Source: Culturomica massiliensis
GTDB lineage: Bacteria > Bacteroidota > Bacteroidia > Bacteroidales > Marinifilaceae
Assembly (NCBI RefSeq): GCF_900091655.1
Contig: NZ_LT594621.1
Span: forward strand, 3,754,639-3,818,638
DNA length: 64,000 nt
Reading direction: 5' to 3'
Position numbers and translations under genes: made by a program. Under the pieces are notes generated by a model. It made no database searches. It was not told where the DNA came from and saw only the letters and a program-made list of their open reading frames with translations. Within the stretch, counting starts at the first letter, position 1. Every line of letters starts with the position of its first letter. This document shows, piece by piece, positions 42,989 to 52,907 of this stretch.

Positions 42989-43037
42989 AAATTGTAGATT
43001 TCAAATTGTGTCGTTTACAATTTAAAGTTTACAATTT
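42989..43037. repeat. AT-rich inverted repeat between frdA and frdB
   Basis: Arms 42989-43009 (AAATTGTAGATTTCAAATTGT-like, 21 bases) and 43017-43037 are reverse complements with three mismatches and a 7-base loop. The arm sequence matches the ends of the family A elements. It fills the gap between two co-transcribed genes. Confidence 0.7.
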
Positions 43038-43047
43038 GCAATGGTCA

Positions 43048-44988
43048 TTATTTATAAGAGCGTTGTGTAAGTTCGACATTCTCGAATACCAAATTTTCTT
43101 TGTGTAATTCGGGAGCTTTGTCTTCTCCTTTGTATTCCCATACAGAAACGTAGGTATAGTGTGCGTCGTCACGTTTGGCTTCTCCTTCTTCGGTTACTGA
43201 TTCCAAACGGCAGTGGCCACCACAGGATTCGTTCCGGTCGAGAGCGTCGTGTGCCATCAAATTTGCCAATTCGATAAAATCGGCTACACGTGCTGCTTTT
43301 TCCAATTCGTTGTTCATGGCTGTGAATTCTCCTACAACGCGTAAATCTTTGTAGAATTCTTCTTTCAGTTCGGCGATCAGCTGAATTGCTTTTTCCAAAC
43401 CTTTGGCTTCACGTGCCATGCCGATATAATCCCACATGATATGTCCCAATAGCTTATGGAAATGATCCGGAGATTTGGTCCCTTTAATGTCGAATAATTT
43501 ACGTAAACGTTCTGTGACGTGTTTCTCGGCTTCGTCGAACTCCGGGGTATTGGTTTTAATTTTCGGAGTTTGGATTTCTTTGGCGAGATAATCACCGATA
43601 GTATACGGCAAAATGAAATATCCGTCAGCCAATCCCTGCATCAATGCCGAAGCACCCAGACGGTTGGCTCCGTGGTCGGAGAAGTTACATTCTCCGATGG
43701 CATATAATCCCGGAATGGTCGTCATCAGGTTGTAATCCACCCATAATCCGCCCATTGAATAGTGTATAGCCGGATAAATCATCATCGGGTTATTGTACGG
43801 ATCGACAGCCGTAATTTTTTCATACATCTGGAATAAGTTTCCGTACCGTTTTTCGATGGTGTCACGGCCTAATTGCTCGATGGCGTATTTGAAGTCCAGG
43901 AATACGGCTTTTCCCGTGTTGTTGACACCGAAGCCGGCATCACATCTTTCTTTGGCTGCACGTGAAGCCACGTCGCGGGGAACCAGGTTTCCGAATGCCG
44001 GATAACGGCGTTCCAGGTAGAAATCACGGTCTTCATCCGGAATATCGTTCGGATTTAAAGTCCCGGCTTGTAATTTTTGGGCATCTTCTATTTTTTTCGG
44101 TACCCATACGCGGCCGTCGTTACGTAAAGATTCCGACATCAGTGTCAGTTTACTCTGCTGTTCTCCGTGAACGGGAATACAGGTCGGGTGAATCTGTACG
44201 AAACAGGGATTACCGAACATGGCACCTCTTTTATAAGCTTGCCATGCAGCACTTCCGTTACATCCCATAGCATTGGTTGAAAGGAAGAATACGTTACCGT
44301 ATCCGCCGGTTGCCAAAACAACGGCATGTGCTCCGAAACGCTCGATCTTACCCGTTACTAAATCACGGGCAATCACTCCGCGGGCTTTGCCGTCAACAAC
44401 TACGATATCGAGTATCTCGTGGCGATCGTATACCTTGATTTTGCCTTTTTCAATCTGCCGGTTCATGGCACTGTAACAACCCAGCAATAATTGCTGTCCC
44501 GTTTGACCGCGGGCATAGAATGTACGGCTTACCAATGCACCTCCGAAAGAACGGTTGGCTAATAAACCGCCGTAATCGCGGGCGAAAGGAACTCCCTGGG
44601 CAACACACTGGTCAATGATGGCGTTACTTACTTCTGCCAAACGGTAAACATTAGCTTCCCGTGCACGGTAGTCACCACCTTTGATGGTTTCATAGAACAA
44701 ACGGAATACAGAGTCGTTATCGTTCGGATAGTTTTTAGCAGCATTGATACCTCCCTGTGCAGCAATGGAGTGAGCACGGCGGGGGGAATCCTGATAGCAA
44801 AAAGCAGCTACATTATAGCCTAATTCTGCGAGGCTGGCAGCAGCAGAACCTCCTGCCAATCCGGTACCTACGACGATAATATCCAGTTTCTTTTTGTTGG
44901 CCGGGCTGACAACACCGATATGGGCTTTATGGTTTGACCACTTGTCTTTTAACGGTCCGGCAGGTATTTTAGCATCTATTATTGACAT
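43048..44988 (-). CDS. frdA: Fumarate reductase / succinate dehydrogenase flavoprotein subunit
   Basis: Carries covalent FAD and the dicarboxylate site. 646 residues: dinucleotide-binding GTGLAGGSAAASLAELG near 38, the FAD-linking histidine in RRAHSIAAQGGINA near 70, HPTCIPVHGEQQS near 250, the substrate-site region FGNLVPRDVASRAAKE near 330, and ECNFSDHGANRLGASALMQG near 435. The length and subunit set fit the Bacteroidota/epsilonproteobacterial type with a single five-helix cytochrome b. It is the middle gene of the operon. Confidence 0.97.
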   Translation of the reverse strand: MSIIDAKIPAGPLKDKWSNHKAHIGVVSPANKKKLDIIVVGTGLAGGSAAASLAELGYNVAAFCYQDSPRRAHSIAAQGGINAAKNYPNDNDSVFRLFYETIKGGDYRAREANVYRLAEVSNAIIDQCVAQGVPFARDYGGLLANRSFGGALVSRTFYARGQTGQQLLLGCYSAMNRQIEKGKIKVYDRHEILDIVVVDGKARGVIARDLVTGKIERFGAHAVVLATGGYGNVFFLSTNAMGCNGSAAWQAYKRGAMFGNPCFVQIHPTCIPVHGEQQSKLTLMSESLRNDGRVWVPKKIEDAQKLQAGTLNPNDIPDEDRDFYLERRYPAFGNLVPRDVASRAAKERCDAGFGVNNTGKAVFLDFKYAIEQLGRDTIEKRYGNLFQMYEKITAVDPYNNPMMIYPAIHYSMGGLWVDYNLMTTIPGLYAIGECNFSDHGANRLGASALMQGLADGYFILPYTIGDYLAKEIQTPKIKTNTPEFDEAEKHVTERLRKLFDIKGTKSPDHFHKLLGHIMWDYIGMAREAKGLEKAIQLIAELKEEFYKDLRVVGEFTAMNNELEKAARVADFIELANLMAHDALDRNESCGGHCRLESVTEEGEAKRDDAHYTYVSVWEYKGEDKAPELHKENLVFENVELTQRSYK

Positions 44989-45065
44989 GATAAATAGTTT
45001 TAAATTTTGAATTTAGATCTTGAATTGCAGTGTGATGAATTTACAATCCACAACTTACAATTGAA

Positions 45066-45749
45066 TTAGTTTCCCAGCCCTGCCAGGAAGTATAACGGAA
45101 TGATGCTGAAGCCGACAGCTATGATTACAGCCAGAATCCGGGCCAGGCATTCCAGGCGTTTTCTCCAGATCTGATTGCTGAAACCGATAGACTGAAAAGC
45201 CGACCAGAATCCGTGTGTCAGGTGAAGGCCCAGTAAGATAGCACCAATGATGTATAGGGCACAGTAGGCGATACTGGATTTGAACAGGCTGGATACCAAC
45301 AAATAGGTGTCTTCCATTTCCACTCCGTCAATGACAACATGAGCTAAATTGCCCGTGATTTTGATGTTCCACCAGAAATTGTAAAGGTGGATGATAAGGA
45401 ATACAAGTACCAAAGCTCCCAGGATGTACATGTTACGTGAAGCCCAGGTTGCATTCTGACCTTGATTCCTTTGTGCATACTTTACCGGACGTGCCTTCTG
45501 GTTTTGTAAAGTAAGTACACTGGCCCAAATGATGTGGATGATGAATCCGAGAGCCAGAATCGGTTCAACGATCTTGATAACAGGATTGGTAGCCATGAAA
45601 TTTGCTCCATGATTGAATAACTCCCCGCTGTTATCGAGAATCAAAAATAAATTTAGTGTCAGATGGACACATAAAAAAGCAATCAGGAAAAGTCCGGATA
45701 AACTCATAATGACTTTTTTCCCGATAGAGGATGATAAGAAATTACTCAT
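45066..45749 (-). CDS. frdC: Fumarate reductase / succinate dehydrogenase cytochrome b subunit
   Basis: Membrane anchor with two b hemes that passes electrons between menaquinone and FrdB. 227 residues with five helices (about 12-34, 60-80, 106-125, 156-180, 200-222). Histidines at about 29, 71, 121 and 182 are positioned as heme ligands. It is the first gene of the operon, with a minus-strand -7 box TACTTTTG at 45796-45803; frdA follows after 77 bases that hold another AT-rich repeat. Confidence 0.93.
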   Translation of the reverse strand: MSNFLSSSIGKKVIMSLSGLFLIAFLCVHLTLNLFLILDNSGELFNHGANFMATNPVIKIVEPILALGFIIHIIWASVLTLQNQKARPVKYAQRNQGQNATWASRNMYILGALVLVFLIIHLYNFWWNIKITGNLAHVVIDGVEMEDTYLLVSSLFKSSIAYCALYIIGAILLGLHLTHGFWSAFQSIGFSNQIWRKRLECLARILAVIIAVGFSIIPLYFLAGLGN

Positions 45750-45795
45750 AATTAAGATTATTTATTAATAACTGGTTAAATTCTTTCTTCACATG

Positions 45796-45803
45796 CAAAA
45801 GTA
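45796..45803 (-). promoter_or_regulatory. -7 box of the frdCAB operon
   Basis: TACTTTTG on the minus strand, 47 bases before the frdC start. No clear -33 box. Confidence 0.5.
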
Positions 45804-45903
45804 TCTATTTTTCCTGATTTTACTAGTAATAATTAGGGAAAAGTTTCTATAATTATTTCCTTCTCATTCAGTCAGATATTACGGAAATCAGGGAGCTGAA
45901 AAT

Positions 45904-48885
45904 TTAATTTTGCAAAGCCTGGTATATAAATTCCTGAATTTTTGTCCGGATATCTTCTTCCGAAAGTTTGGTGTTGAATTCACTCGGATAAGTCCTGTTG
46001 GACAGGAATATGTATATCAGGTGGTTGTCCGGATCGGCCCAGGCCATAGTGCCTGTAAAACCGGTGTGCCCGAAACTATCGGGAGGAATGATTTTGCATG
46101 TCGGTCCGATTTTTGTCGTATCGGTTTCCGGTTTGTCAAAACCAAGCCCCCGGCGGTTTGGGGAAAGCGTATCGGCCCGATGGGTAAATGTCGAAATTGT
46201 ACTTTCCGTAAAAAATTGCTCTCCGCCGTAGTATCCTTTATTCAAATACATTTCCATGATTTTGGCCAGATCGTTGGCCGTCGAAAACAGTCCTGCATGT
46301 CCGGCAACACCGCCCAGGATGGCTGCTGTCGGATCGTGTACGTAGCCTCTGACTTCTCTTTTACGATAAAGGTTATCTATACATGAAGGAATAATGTATT
46401 TCGTATTGAGGTGTTTGGCGGCATTGAAATCGGTGTTGTAAGTCCCTAACTTTTTGAAAAATGTATTCCGGCAATATTGATCCAGGGGTTGCCGGGTAAT
46501 GGTTTCGATGGCTTGTTGCAGAAAAATAAAACTGAGGTCACTGTATACGTACTCTTTTTTAGGAAGCAGTTCGGAGTTTAACAGGGCATGCATAATGCTG
46601 TCCCGGTAACCGTCAAAAATGTATAATCCGGGAGTAAAGGCTTTGTAGCCCGGAAGGGCTTCTCGTGAGAAGGTACTGTCTTTAAACCGGTAATTCGGAT
46701 TGGCGTACAACCGGTCTTTGAGTTTCAGGGTGTTATATTTTGTCGGGACGGGAGTGAAAAGCGAACCGTGAAGGGCTTCTTTATCGACAGCCTCGGTAAA
46801 AGCCGGGACGTAGGATTTCAGACCGGCCATGTGCATGAGAACTTCTTTTACCGTGATGTCTTTTTTATTGGTGTTGCGCAAGGCCGGGTAATAGTCGGCA
46901 AGAGGAGCCTCCAATTTGATTTTTCCTTCTTCATAAAGCTTCATAACACAGGGAAGAGTCGCTGCGATTTTCGTTATGGAAGCGATGTCGTATATGTTTT
47001 CCGTGTGGTTGGGAACCGTATTTTTGTAGGTGTTGTAACCAAAAGCTTTATCGTAAACGACATAACCGTCTTTGGCTACCAATACCTGGCATCCGGGGGT
47101 GGCTTTTGTCTGAATGGCTACATTACACATGGAGTCGATACGTGACAGCCGCTCCGATGTCATACGGCACATTTCAGGCAGCGCATACCCCAGGCGGGTT
47201 TTGGGGGTTGATAGCCCGTCTCCGGCTGAGTAAGCCGGAGAAATGCTTACCGGAAGTTTACCGTCAACCGGGATGCCGCCGAAGATTGCTTGTGCAGCAT
47301 ATTGCCGGGCGTACAAGTGATCTTCAAAGTTGATCAGAATGGCATCTAACGGTAAATCGATATAGTTTTTAAGTCCGTAAGGCGTTCCCGGGTGGCAAAG
47401 GATGACCTTTTTTCCTTTCAGAGCGCGGATCAGGTCTGTAAGTCCGGGAGTATAGCCAAAATGGCGGGAACTGCGATTGGAAGCTTTGCTGTTGTATATG
47501 ATGATGCAGTTGTAGCCGCTTAGTTGCCGGATGAAATTATTCAATTCCGTGGCGTTCATTTTGTCCGGAGCTGTCAGGTTGTATATTTCTGCATACCGGT
47601 TTAAGGTGGTCTGGAAATGATTGATATTGGCGGCCCCGAAATTTACGGCTGCAATCCGTAAGGTGTCTAGGCGCTGAAGCGGTAGTATGTTTTGTTCGTT
47701 TTTTATTAATGTAACAGCACTTTTATACAATTCCTGCTTGAGAGCAAAATCTTCAGGGGTGTTCAAACGGGACCACAATTTTTCTGTCTTGATCGGGTGA
47801 AATTGCGGCAGGACATATGTGTATTTGGCGATCAGGATTTTTTTGCATTTTTCGTCGATCATGCTTTCGGTCAGCACACTGTCAGTGATGGCTTTTTTGA
47901 TTTTGGCAATCGCCTGACCGATGTCTTCGGGAAAGAGCAGAATATCGTTACCTGCCAGTAAAGCTGCAACCTCTGCTTCTCCTCGTTCCCGTCCCCGGGT
48001 TACGCCTTTCATGTTCATGGCATCGGTGAAGCACAGGCCGTTGAATTTCAGGCTGTCTTTTAAATACCGGTCGATGACGGCTGCGGATAAGGAAGCCGGC
48101 ATGCCGGATGAATCGAGAGCTTTGACATTCAGATGGGCTACCATGATTGCCGACAGGCCTGCCTCAATTAATTTTTTAAACGGATAGAGTTCCAGCGAAT
48201 CCAGGCGTGTGCGGTCCTGGCTAATGAGCGGTAAGGCATAATGCGAATCGGTATCGGTATCTCCATGCCCCGGGAAATGTTTGGCTACCGGGAGAACATT
48301 TTCAGAGAGAGAGCCCCGGATATACATTTCGGTTTTATGCCATACGTTATTCCGGTTTTCTCCGAAAGACCGCATACCGATAACCGGATTTTGAGCGTTG
48401 TTATTGATATCTGCAACGGGAGCGAAATTGATGTGTACTCCCAATTCCTTACAATGCCGGGCAATTGTGGCTCCAAGCCTGAATATCAGGGAATCGTTGC
48501 GGATGGCTCCGGCTATTCCCATCAAAGGAAATTCCATCCCGGTTCTTAAGCGCCAACCTACCCCATGTTCGGCATCAAGACCGATCAGTAAAGGATATTT
48601 GGCTGCTTTCTGATAACGGTTGGTTAATTGGGCCTGACGTACCGGTTCCCCCTGGAAAAAAATCAATCCTCCGATGTTGTATTCCCGGATGATTTTTTCA
48701 AGCCGGTCTTCATATTCCTGATCCCTATTGCTGTAAGCGGCAATCATAAACAACTGGCCGATCTTTTCATTCAGTGTCATGGATTGCAAGGTTTCGTCTG
48801 TCCAATGATTCGCTTTTTCCGGATGGCTGGCAGAAAGCTGAAGGCCATAACACAACAATAAGAATAGCAACGATATCCTGTACAT
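45904..48885 (-). CDS. GH3 beta-N-acetylglucosaminidase fused to a serine beta-lactamase-like domain
   Basis: 993 residues from the ATG at 48885, chosen because GGGGA precedes it and a signal peptide follows (MYRISLLFLLLCYGLQLSAS). The N-terminal GH3 domain (about 25-370) has the NagZ-type motif KHFPGHGDTDTDSHYALP near 225; a GH3 C-terminal-like domain follows (about 390-590). The last 380 residues are class C beta-lactamase-like: SITK (SxxK), YSD (YxN-like) and HTG in place of KTG. Such fusions exist in Bacteroidota. The likely role is periplasmic peptidoglycan turnover: a hexosaminidase plus a peptidase or esterase. A -7 box TATTTTTG lies at 48918-48925. Confidence 0.92.
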   Translation of the reverse strand: MYRISLLFLLLCYGLQLSASHPEKANHWTDETLQSMTLNEKIGQLFMIAAYSNRDQEYEDRLEKIIREYNIGGLIFFQGEPVRQAQLTNRYQKAAKYPLLIGLDAEHGVGWRLRTGMEFPLMGIAGAIRNDSLIFRLGATIARHCKELGVHINFAPVADINNNAQNPVIGMRSFGENRNNVWHKTEMYIRGSLSENVLPVAKHFPGHGDTDTDSHYALPLISQDRTRLDSLELYPFKKLIEAGLSAIMVAHLNVKALDSSGMPASLSAAVIDRYLKDSLKFNGLCFTDAMNMKGVTRGRERGEAEVAALLAGNDILLFPEDIGQAIAKIKKAITDSVLTESMIDEKCKKILIAKYTYVLPQFHPIKTEKLWSRLNTPEDFALKQELYKSAVTLIKNEQNILPLQRLDTLRIAAVNFGAANINHFQTTLNRYAEIYNLTAPDKMNATELNNFIRQLSGYNCIIIYNSKASNRSSRHFGYTPGLTDLIRALKGKKVILCHPGTPYGLKNYIDLPLDAILINFEDHLYARQYAAQAIFGGIPVDGKLPVSISPAYSAGDGLSTPKTRLGYALPEMCRMTSERLSRIDSMCNVAIQTKATPGCQVLVAKDGYVVYDKAFGYNTYKNTVPNHTENIYDIASITKIAATLPCVMKLYEEGKIKLEAPLADYYPALRNTNKKDITVKEVLMHMAGLKSYVPAFTEAVDKEALHGSLFTPVPTKYNTLKLKDRLYANPNYRFKDSTFSREALPGYKAFTPGLYIFDGYRDSIMHALLNSELLPKKEYVYSDLSFIFLQQAIETITRQPLDQYCRNTFFKKLGTYNTDFNAAKHLNTKYIIPSCIDNLYRKREVRGYVHDPTAAILGGVAGHAGLFSTANDLAKIMEMYLNKGYYGGEQFFTESTISTFTHRADTLSPNRRGLGFDKPETDTTKIGPTCKIIPPDSFGHTGFTGTMAWADPDNHLIYIFLSNRTYPSEFNTKLSEEDIRTKIQEFIYQALQN

Positions 48886-49030
48886 TTTCCCCTTTTCCCG
48901 TTTTGTTTTTACGTATACAAAAATAGTAAAGAATCGTCTTATTTCCGATGAAAAAGAAAAGTTTGTTGAGAAGAGGTTCGTGAAATACGTTGATACCGGC
49001 GTTTGGTATACTGGAAGAGAATCCAAATAA

Positions 49031-49062
49031 AATCCCCCTGAAATTTCAATTTCAGGGGGATT
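49031..49062 (-). terminator. Terminator of the TlpA-like gene
   Basis: A 15-bp perfect inverted repeat AATCCCCCTGAAATT with its complement and a 2-base centre, 32 bases beyond the stop at 49094. Confidence 0.82.
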
Positions 49063-49093
49063 GGTATGGCATTTAATTGAAGAGTAAGGCTGT

Positions 49094-50185
49094 TTATTTC
49101 AGCATTTCAGCAATTTTATCTTTCAATTCCTGACCGTGCAGGTTACGGGCAACGATTTGGTTGTTTTCATCCAGAACGAGCAGATGAGGAATACTGTTTA
49201 CGCCGTACAATTGAGCGGCTGCATTTTCCCAGCCTTTCAGGTCTGAAACGTGGTTCCAGGTCAGACCGTCGTCTTCGATGGCTTTCACCCATGCTTCCTG
49301 ATTGTTGTCTAGAGAAACGCCGAGAATTTCAAGTCCTTTCGGGTGGTATTCTTTGTAGATTTCCACTACTTCAGGATTTGCCTGACGGCAAGGATTACAC
49401 CAGGATGCCCAGAAATCGATAATTTTCACTTTACCTTTGATATCAGCCAAAGAAAGCGGATTGCCTTCCGGTGTATTCAGGGTGAAATTCGGAGCTGTTT
49501 GACCGATAGCTACAGCTTCCAATTTGGCGATTCTTTCGGCAATTTTTTTCCCGTACAGGCTGTTTTTGGCATTTTCACCCAAATTTCCGTACATTTCTTT
49601 CAATTGGTCGAATTCCATGCCACCCATTTTGGAAGCAATGATAAAGGCGGATACAAAACTGTCGGCATTGTTTTTGATCAGATCAGCTTCCTGTGCTTCG
49701 GCCTCTTTTTCATAAGCTTCAAATTGATTCCGGATTTCGTTGGCTTTTTCCTGATCCTGATTTTGCATAGCAACCGTATATTCTTTATACAGCTCAGATT
49801 GTTTTTTCATCAGGTCATTTGAAATAACCAGATAATCATTGATGACTTTCTGATTTGCCGTTCCTTCAACTTTGGACTGGCTGTTGTCTGCCGGATTCAA
49901 AGTAGCCGTAAAGGTTGTATTTTCAATGATAAGGGGTGTACGGCCTCTTTTACCATCTACTGTCAAATAAGCGTCAGAAACTTCCTGGACACTTCCTTCC
50001 AGTTTGAATTTTCCGTCTTGAATGGGGGCACTGGCTAATGTATCAGCTTGTCTGTTCTGGAATTTTACCAGATGAACTGTTCCTTCTGTTTCTCCTTCCA
50101 CAGTACCGTTGATGGTATATTTCTGTGTTGATGTACAAGCGCTCAGAGCCAGAACACAGAGAGCAGGGATAAGAATTTTTTTCAT
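49094..50185 (-). CDS. TlpA-family thiol-disulfide protein with N-terminal DUF4369
   Basis: 363 residues from the ATG at 50185 (MKKILIPALCVLALSAC), which gives a lipobox with Cys17; an upstream in-frame start would hide it. The DUF4369 domain covers about 25-120, a helical linker rich in Glu and Gln covers about 125-220, and the thioredoxin domain (about 228-363) has the redox motif WASWCNPCRQ near 268. These lipoproteins act in periplasmic redox homeostasis in Bacteroidota. Single gene. Confidence 0.92.
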   Translation of the reverse strand: MKKILIPALCVLALSACTSTQKYTINGTVEGETEGTVHLVKFQNRQADTLASAPIQDGKFKLEGSVQEVSDAYLTVDGKRGRTPLIIENTTFTATLNPADNSQSKVEGTANQKVINDYLVISNDLMKKQSELYKEYTVAMQNQDQEKANEIRNQFEAYEKEAEAQEADLIKNNADSFVSAFIIASKMGGMEFDQLKEMYGNLGENAKNSLYGKKIAERIAKLEAVAIGQTAPNFTLNTPEGNPLSLADIKGKVKIIDFWASWCNPCRQANPEVVEIYKEYHPKGLEILGVSLDNNQEAWVKAIEDDGLTWNHVSDLKGWENAAAQLYGVNSIPHLLVLDENNQIVARNLHGQELKDKIAEMLK

Positions 50186-50264
50186 AGTTTTCTTTTTTGA
50201 TTTATACAATAAGTGATGTGTTTCAATGTCTTTTGGACGATATTTGTTTTATTATAAAACTAAT

Positions 50265-50300
50265 GCGGCAAATTTAAGATTTTTTCGTTAAACTTGCCGC
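50265..50300 (-). terminator. Terminator of the DUF4270-OMP operon
   Basis: A 13-bp stem GCGGCAAATTTAA (50265-50277) with TTAAACTTGCCGC (50288-50300), one G-U or mismatch, and a 10-base loop, 33 bases beyond the stop at 50333. The same bases hold a minus-strand TAAATTTG that could serve as the -7 box for the TlpA-like gene. Confidence 0.6.
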
Positions 50301-50332
50301 ACTTCTTTGCAGATAATATTTTAGATATTTTA

Positions 50333-51589
50333 TTAATCGATTTTTCGTTTCATAAACCAACCTTCTTTAAAGGCGATGTTAAGTCGGATTTTTGCAAATT
50401 TTTCCTGAATCAATCCGTTTTCCTTGGTTCCTCTTATCCCTAAATCGAAAGCAATACCGAGCAATAATTCCCGGTTCGGAATGTATATCGGCATTTGGGT
50501 ACCGAAAGTAATGGCATAGGTATTGATAAAGGTATTGTTCAATTTAATTTGAGAGCGGACCATATAAGTTCCTAAAATGTATTTGTTGCGTTGCCACCAG
50601 TAGCGTCCGTAACGTGCCGGCATTAAAGACGCGCCCAGAGAGACTTTGTGATAATCGTGGTAATCCTGATTGACTTTGAATTCTTCGTAGGCAGACATTT
50701 TCTGGAAGGTATAATCTCCTGCCAGCATCCATTTGTCTTTGTAGTCGTATGCAAAACCGCTGATGATCCGGAACGGATATTTTATGCCGCCCCGTCTCAA
50801 TACTTCATCTTCCAGTGTTTGCTGGTCGGAAGTGCTCGAATTGATCTTGTAGGATGTGAAGTCTTTTTTGGCAGCCAGATCAGTCCCTAAATTGAACGAT
50901 GTTCCCAGTGTCAGTTTGGATTTCGGAGATAAGGTAAACAGGTATTGAAGGCCGAGGTTAAAAATAACATCGTGTACGGATATTTTATTCCGGGCATTGA
51001 TGTAATAGCTGTCGGTGACGGCAGGAATCAACGTGACCCGCTTTTCGATATTACCGAAAACCAACGAGGTATTTAAGCCGACCGACAGGTTTTTAACTTT
51101 ATAGGCCAATCCTAAATAGAAATCGTTCAAACCGCCGTTGCCCGATATTTGCTGGTTGTAGTATTCGTCGACGCTTCCGTTGATTCTTTCTTTGTAATGC
51201 AGGTCATAACCGATGTCCGATCTCTGGTTGAAACCGAAAGAAGCAAATAGGTTCGGATAGAGACGAAGCGCCATATTCAAGGCTGCATTCTGGGCTACCC
51301 GGTAGGTGCTGCTTTCTTTGTTTGTGGCTATGCCTACATATTCACCGGTAATTCCGAATTGAATGTAAAAGCGGTTACTGTCGAGTGCCGTATAGGAAGC
51401 CGGGTTGAGAAAGTTGATGTTGTTGGCATCGCGCATAGCAGCCGAAACACCTCCCATTGCGGTATAAGGGCCGTAATTATCCTGTAATAGTCCGATACCA
51501 TACATGGAATAAGGAGTCCCGGTATTGTTCTGAGCGAATGTGCACACCGAAAATCCGGATAATATAAAAAGCAGAATAATTTTTTTCAT
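50333..51589 (-). CDS. Outer membrane beta-barrel protein (FadL/PorV-like)
   Basis: 418 residues from the ATG at 51589 (MKKIILLFILSGFSVCTFAQ, signal peptide); an upstream start would overlap the DUF4270 gene. Barrel-type repeats of alternating residues run throughout, with SMYGIGLLQDNYGPYTAMGGVSAAMRD at the N terminus of the mature protein, a pattern seen in FadL/PorV-type barrels. The chain ends in basic MKRKID. It lies 13 bases after the DUF4270 gene, so the two are co-transcribed and may work together at the outer membrane. The ligand is unknown. Confidence 0.82.
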   Translation of the reverse strand: MKKIILLFILSGFSVCTFAQNNTGTPYSMYGIGLLQDNYGPYTAMGGVSAAMRDANNINFLNPASYTALDSNRFYIQFGITGEYVGIATNKESSTYRVAQNAALNMALRLYPNLFASFGFNQRSDIGYDLHYKERINGSVDEYYNQQISGNGGLNDFYLGLAYKVKNLSVGLNTSLVFGNIEKRVTLIPAVTDSYYINARNKISVHDVIFNLGLQYLFTLSPKSKLTLGTSFNLGTDLAAKKDFTSYKINSSTSDQQTLEDEVLRRGGIKYPFRIISGFAYDYKDKWMLAGDYTFQKMSAYEEFKVNQDYHDYHKVSLGASLMPARYGRYWWQRNKYILGTYMVRSQIKLNNTFINTYAITFGTQMPIYIPNRELLLGIAFDLGIRGTKENGLIQEKFAKIRLNIAFKEGWFMKRKID

Positions 51590-51602
51590 AGATAATATGG
51601 AA

Positions 51603-52907
51603 TTACTCATATTGGGCATAATAAACTTTTAATACCGGTACTTCGTCTACTGTCAACCGGGTGAAACTACTATGCATTTCAGTTAACGGGATGCTGACCA
51701 GAACCTCGTTGTTTTGTTCTGCATCCGTACGTTGACAAAGCGAGTTATAGAAATCCGTAATATTGATGATATAGGTTTCGTATCCCGGTTTGTTCGGTTT
51801 ATAGACAAGGCTACCCGTTACGGCATTCCCGGCAATATTGGTCACCGTGGACAATGCCTTGTTGCTTACGTCCGATTTGTAAAAATATATGGTTTTAGGT
51901 AACGGATAATAGGTGGTTACAAATTGTTGCGGATGCAATTCGATTTCCGCTTTGACAATTGTCTGGTATTTATTACCTGCCGGAGCAATCGGTAATTTCA
52001 TTTTAATCATATATCCGCTCAAACCTTGGGTAACCGTTTGGCCGTCCACGGCATTGGGGCGTTTGGCTGCTGCAAATGGCAGGTTTTCGGATTGTTTCGT
52101 CAGTGCGGCATAGGGTGTCCCGGCGGCATTATTGACGATATTCATAAACGTATATTGGTTGTAATTCTTACTTTTATTGAAAGAATAGGTCAGGTCGCCC
52201 GTCGAACTGTGAAAGTGGATTTTTATACCGATGCTGTCGGCAGCCGGACTAAGCCCAAAAATACAGGTGTTGGACGGATCGGCCATTAAGGTCAGGCCTT
52301 TGAAATAACGAATAAAATCGAGGTCGTTTTGTACGACATAATCGTTTTGCCTTAATTTATCGAATAAATCCCGTCCTACTTCATCGTTCAGGCGGAACTG
52401 AAACTTTTTCAACCTTTCCTGGGTCGGCCATGTCGTATATGATCCGAGCGGTTCTGCTTCGTGAGGAACCGTGGCATTATTGTAAATCAGATCGTCGTCC
52501 GGGTTTAAAGTCGGTGTTGCCTTTAATTGATAAAGGTGGAATTGTTGCAAGGTGGTTGTATCTCCCCAAATCGTTTTATTGAATACGGCATTGAAGGTGA
52601 TCGAATCGTAGATATAGGTGTTTTCGACTCTCGAGCCTCCGGAAGGTACGATTTCAAAATAGGGTGTCGTGATGGTTACTCCCGTGATCGGATCGTTTGC
52701 CCGTCCGGCCAATAAACCTTTTAAAGTACTGCTGGAATATCCGGTCGAGGTCGGAAAAGAGTCCAGCTTTACAGTCGATGTGGGGATTTTATAAGTTTTG
52801 ATTTCAACATAACTTTCGTTGTTGATTAAATCTTCCCCGATTGAAGTGACATCGTTATTACACGCCCCGCACAAACAAATTAAGAAAAAGAAAAGTATGT
52901 TTCTCAT
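51603..52907 (-). CDS. DUF4270 lipoprotein
   Basis: 434 residues with lipobox CGAC (Cys16) and NNDVTSIGEDLI, the characteristic N terminus of DUF4270 proteins, followed by TYKIPTSTVKLDS, the LAGRANDPITG motif and a beta-rich body. The family is restricted to Bacteroidota and has no assigned function. It is first in an operon with an outer membrane barrel, which suggests a surface-exposed or outer-membrane-associated role. Confidence 0.9.
   Translation of the reverse strand: MRNILFFFLICLCGACNNDVTSIGEDLINNESYVEIKTYKIPTSTVKLDSFPTSTGYSSSTLKGLLAGRANDPITGVTITTPYFEIVPSGGSRVENTYIYDSITFNAVFNKTIWGDTTTLQQFHLYQLKATPTLNPDDDLIYNNATVPHEAEPLGSYTTWPTQERLKKFQFRLNDEVGRDLFDKLRQNDYVVQNDLDFIRYFKGLTLMADPSNTCIFGLSPAADSIGIKIHFHSSTGDLTYSFNKSKNYNQYTFMNIVNNAAGTPYAALTKQSENLPFAAAKRPNAVDGQTVTQGLSGYMIKMKLPIAPAGNKYQTIVKAEIELHPQQFVTTYYPLPKTIYFYKSDVSNKALSTVTNIAGNAVTGSLVYKPNKPGYETYIINITDFYNSLCQRTDAEQNNEVLVSIPLTEMHSSFTRLTVDEVPVLKVYYAQYE

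Noticed and set aside
45904..48885. Antibiotic-resistance beta-lactamase
   Set aside because: The domain is fused to a hexosaminidase and has HTG and YSD in place of the usual motifs, so a resistance call is not supported.
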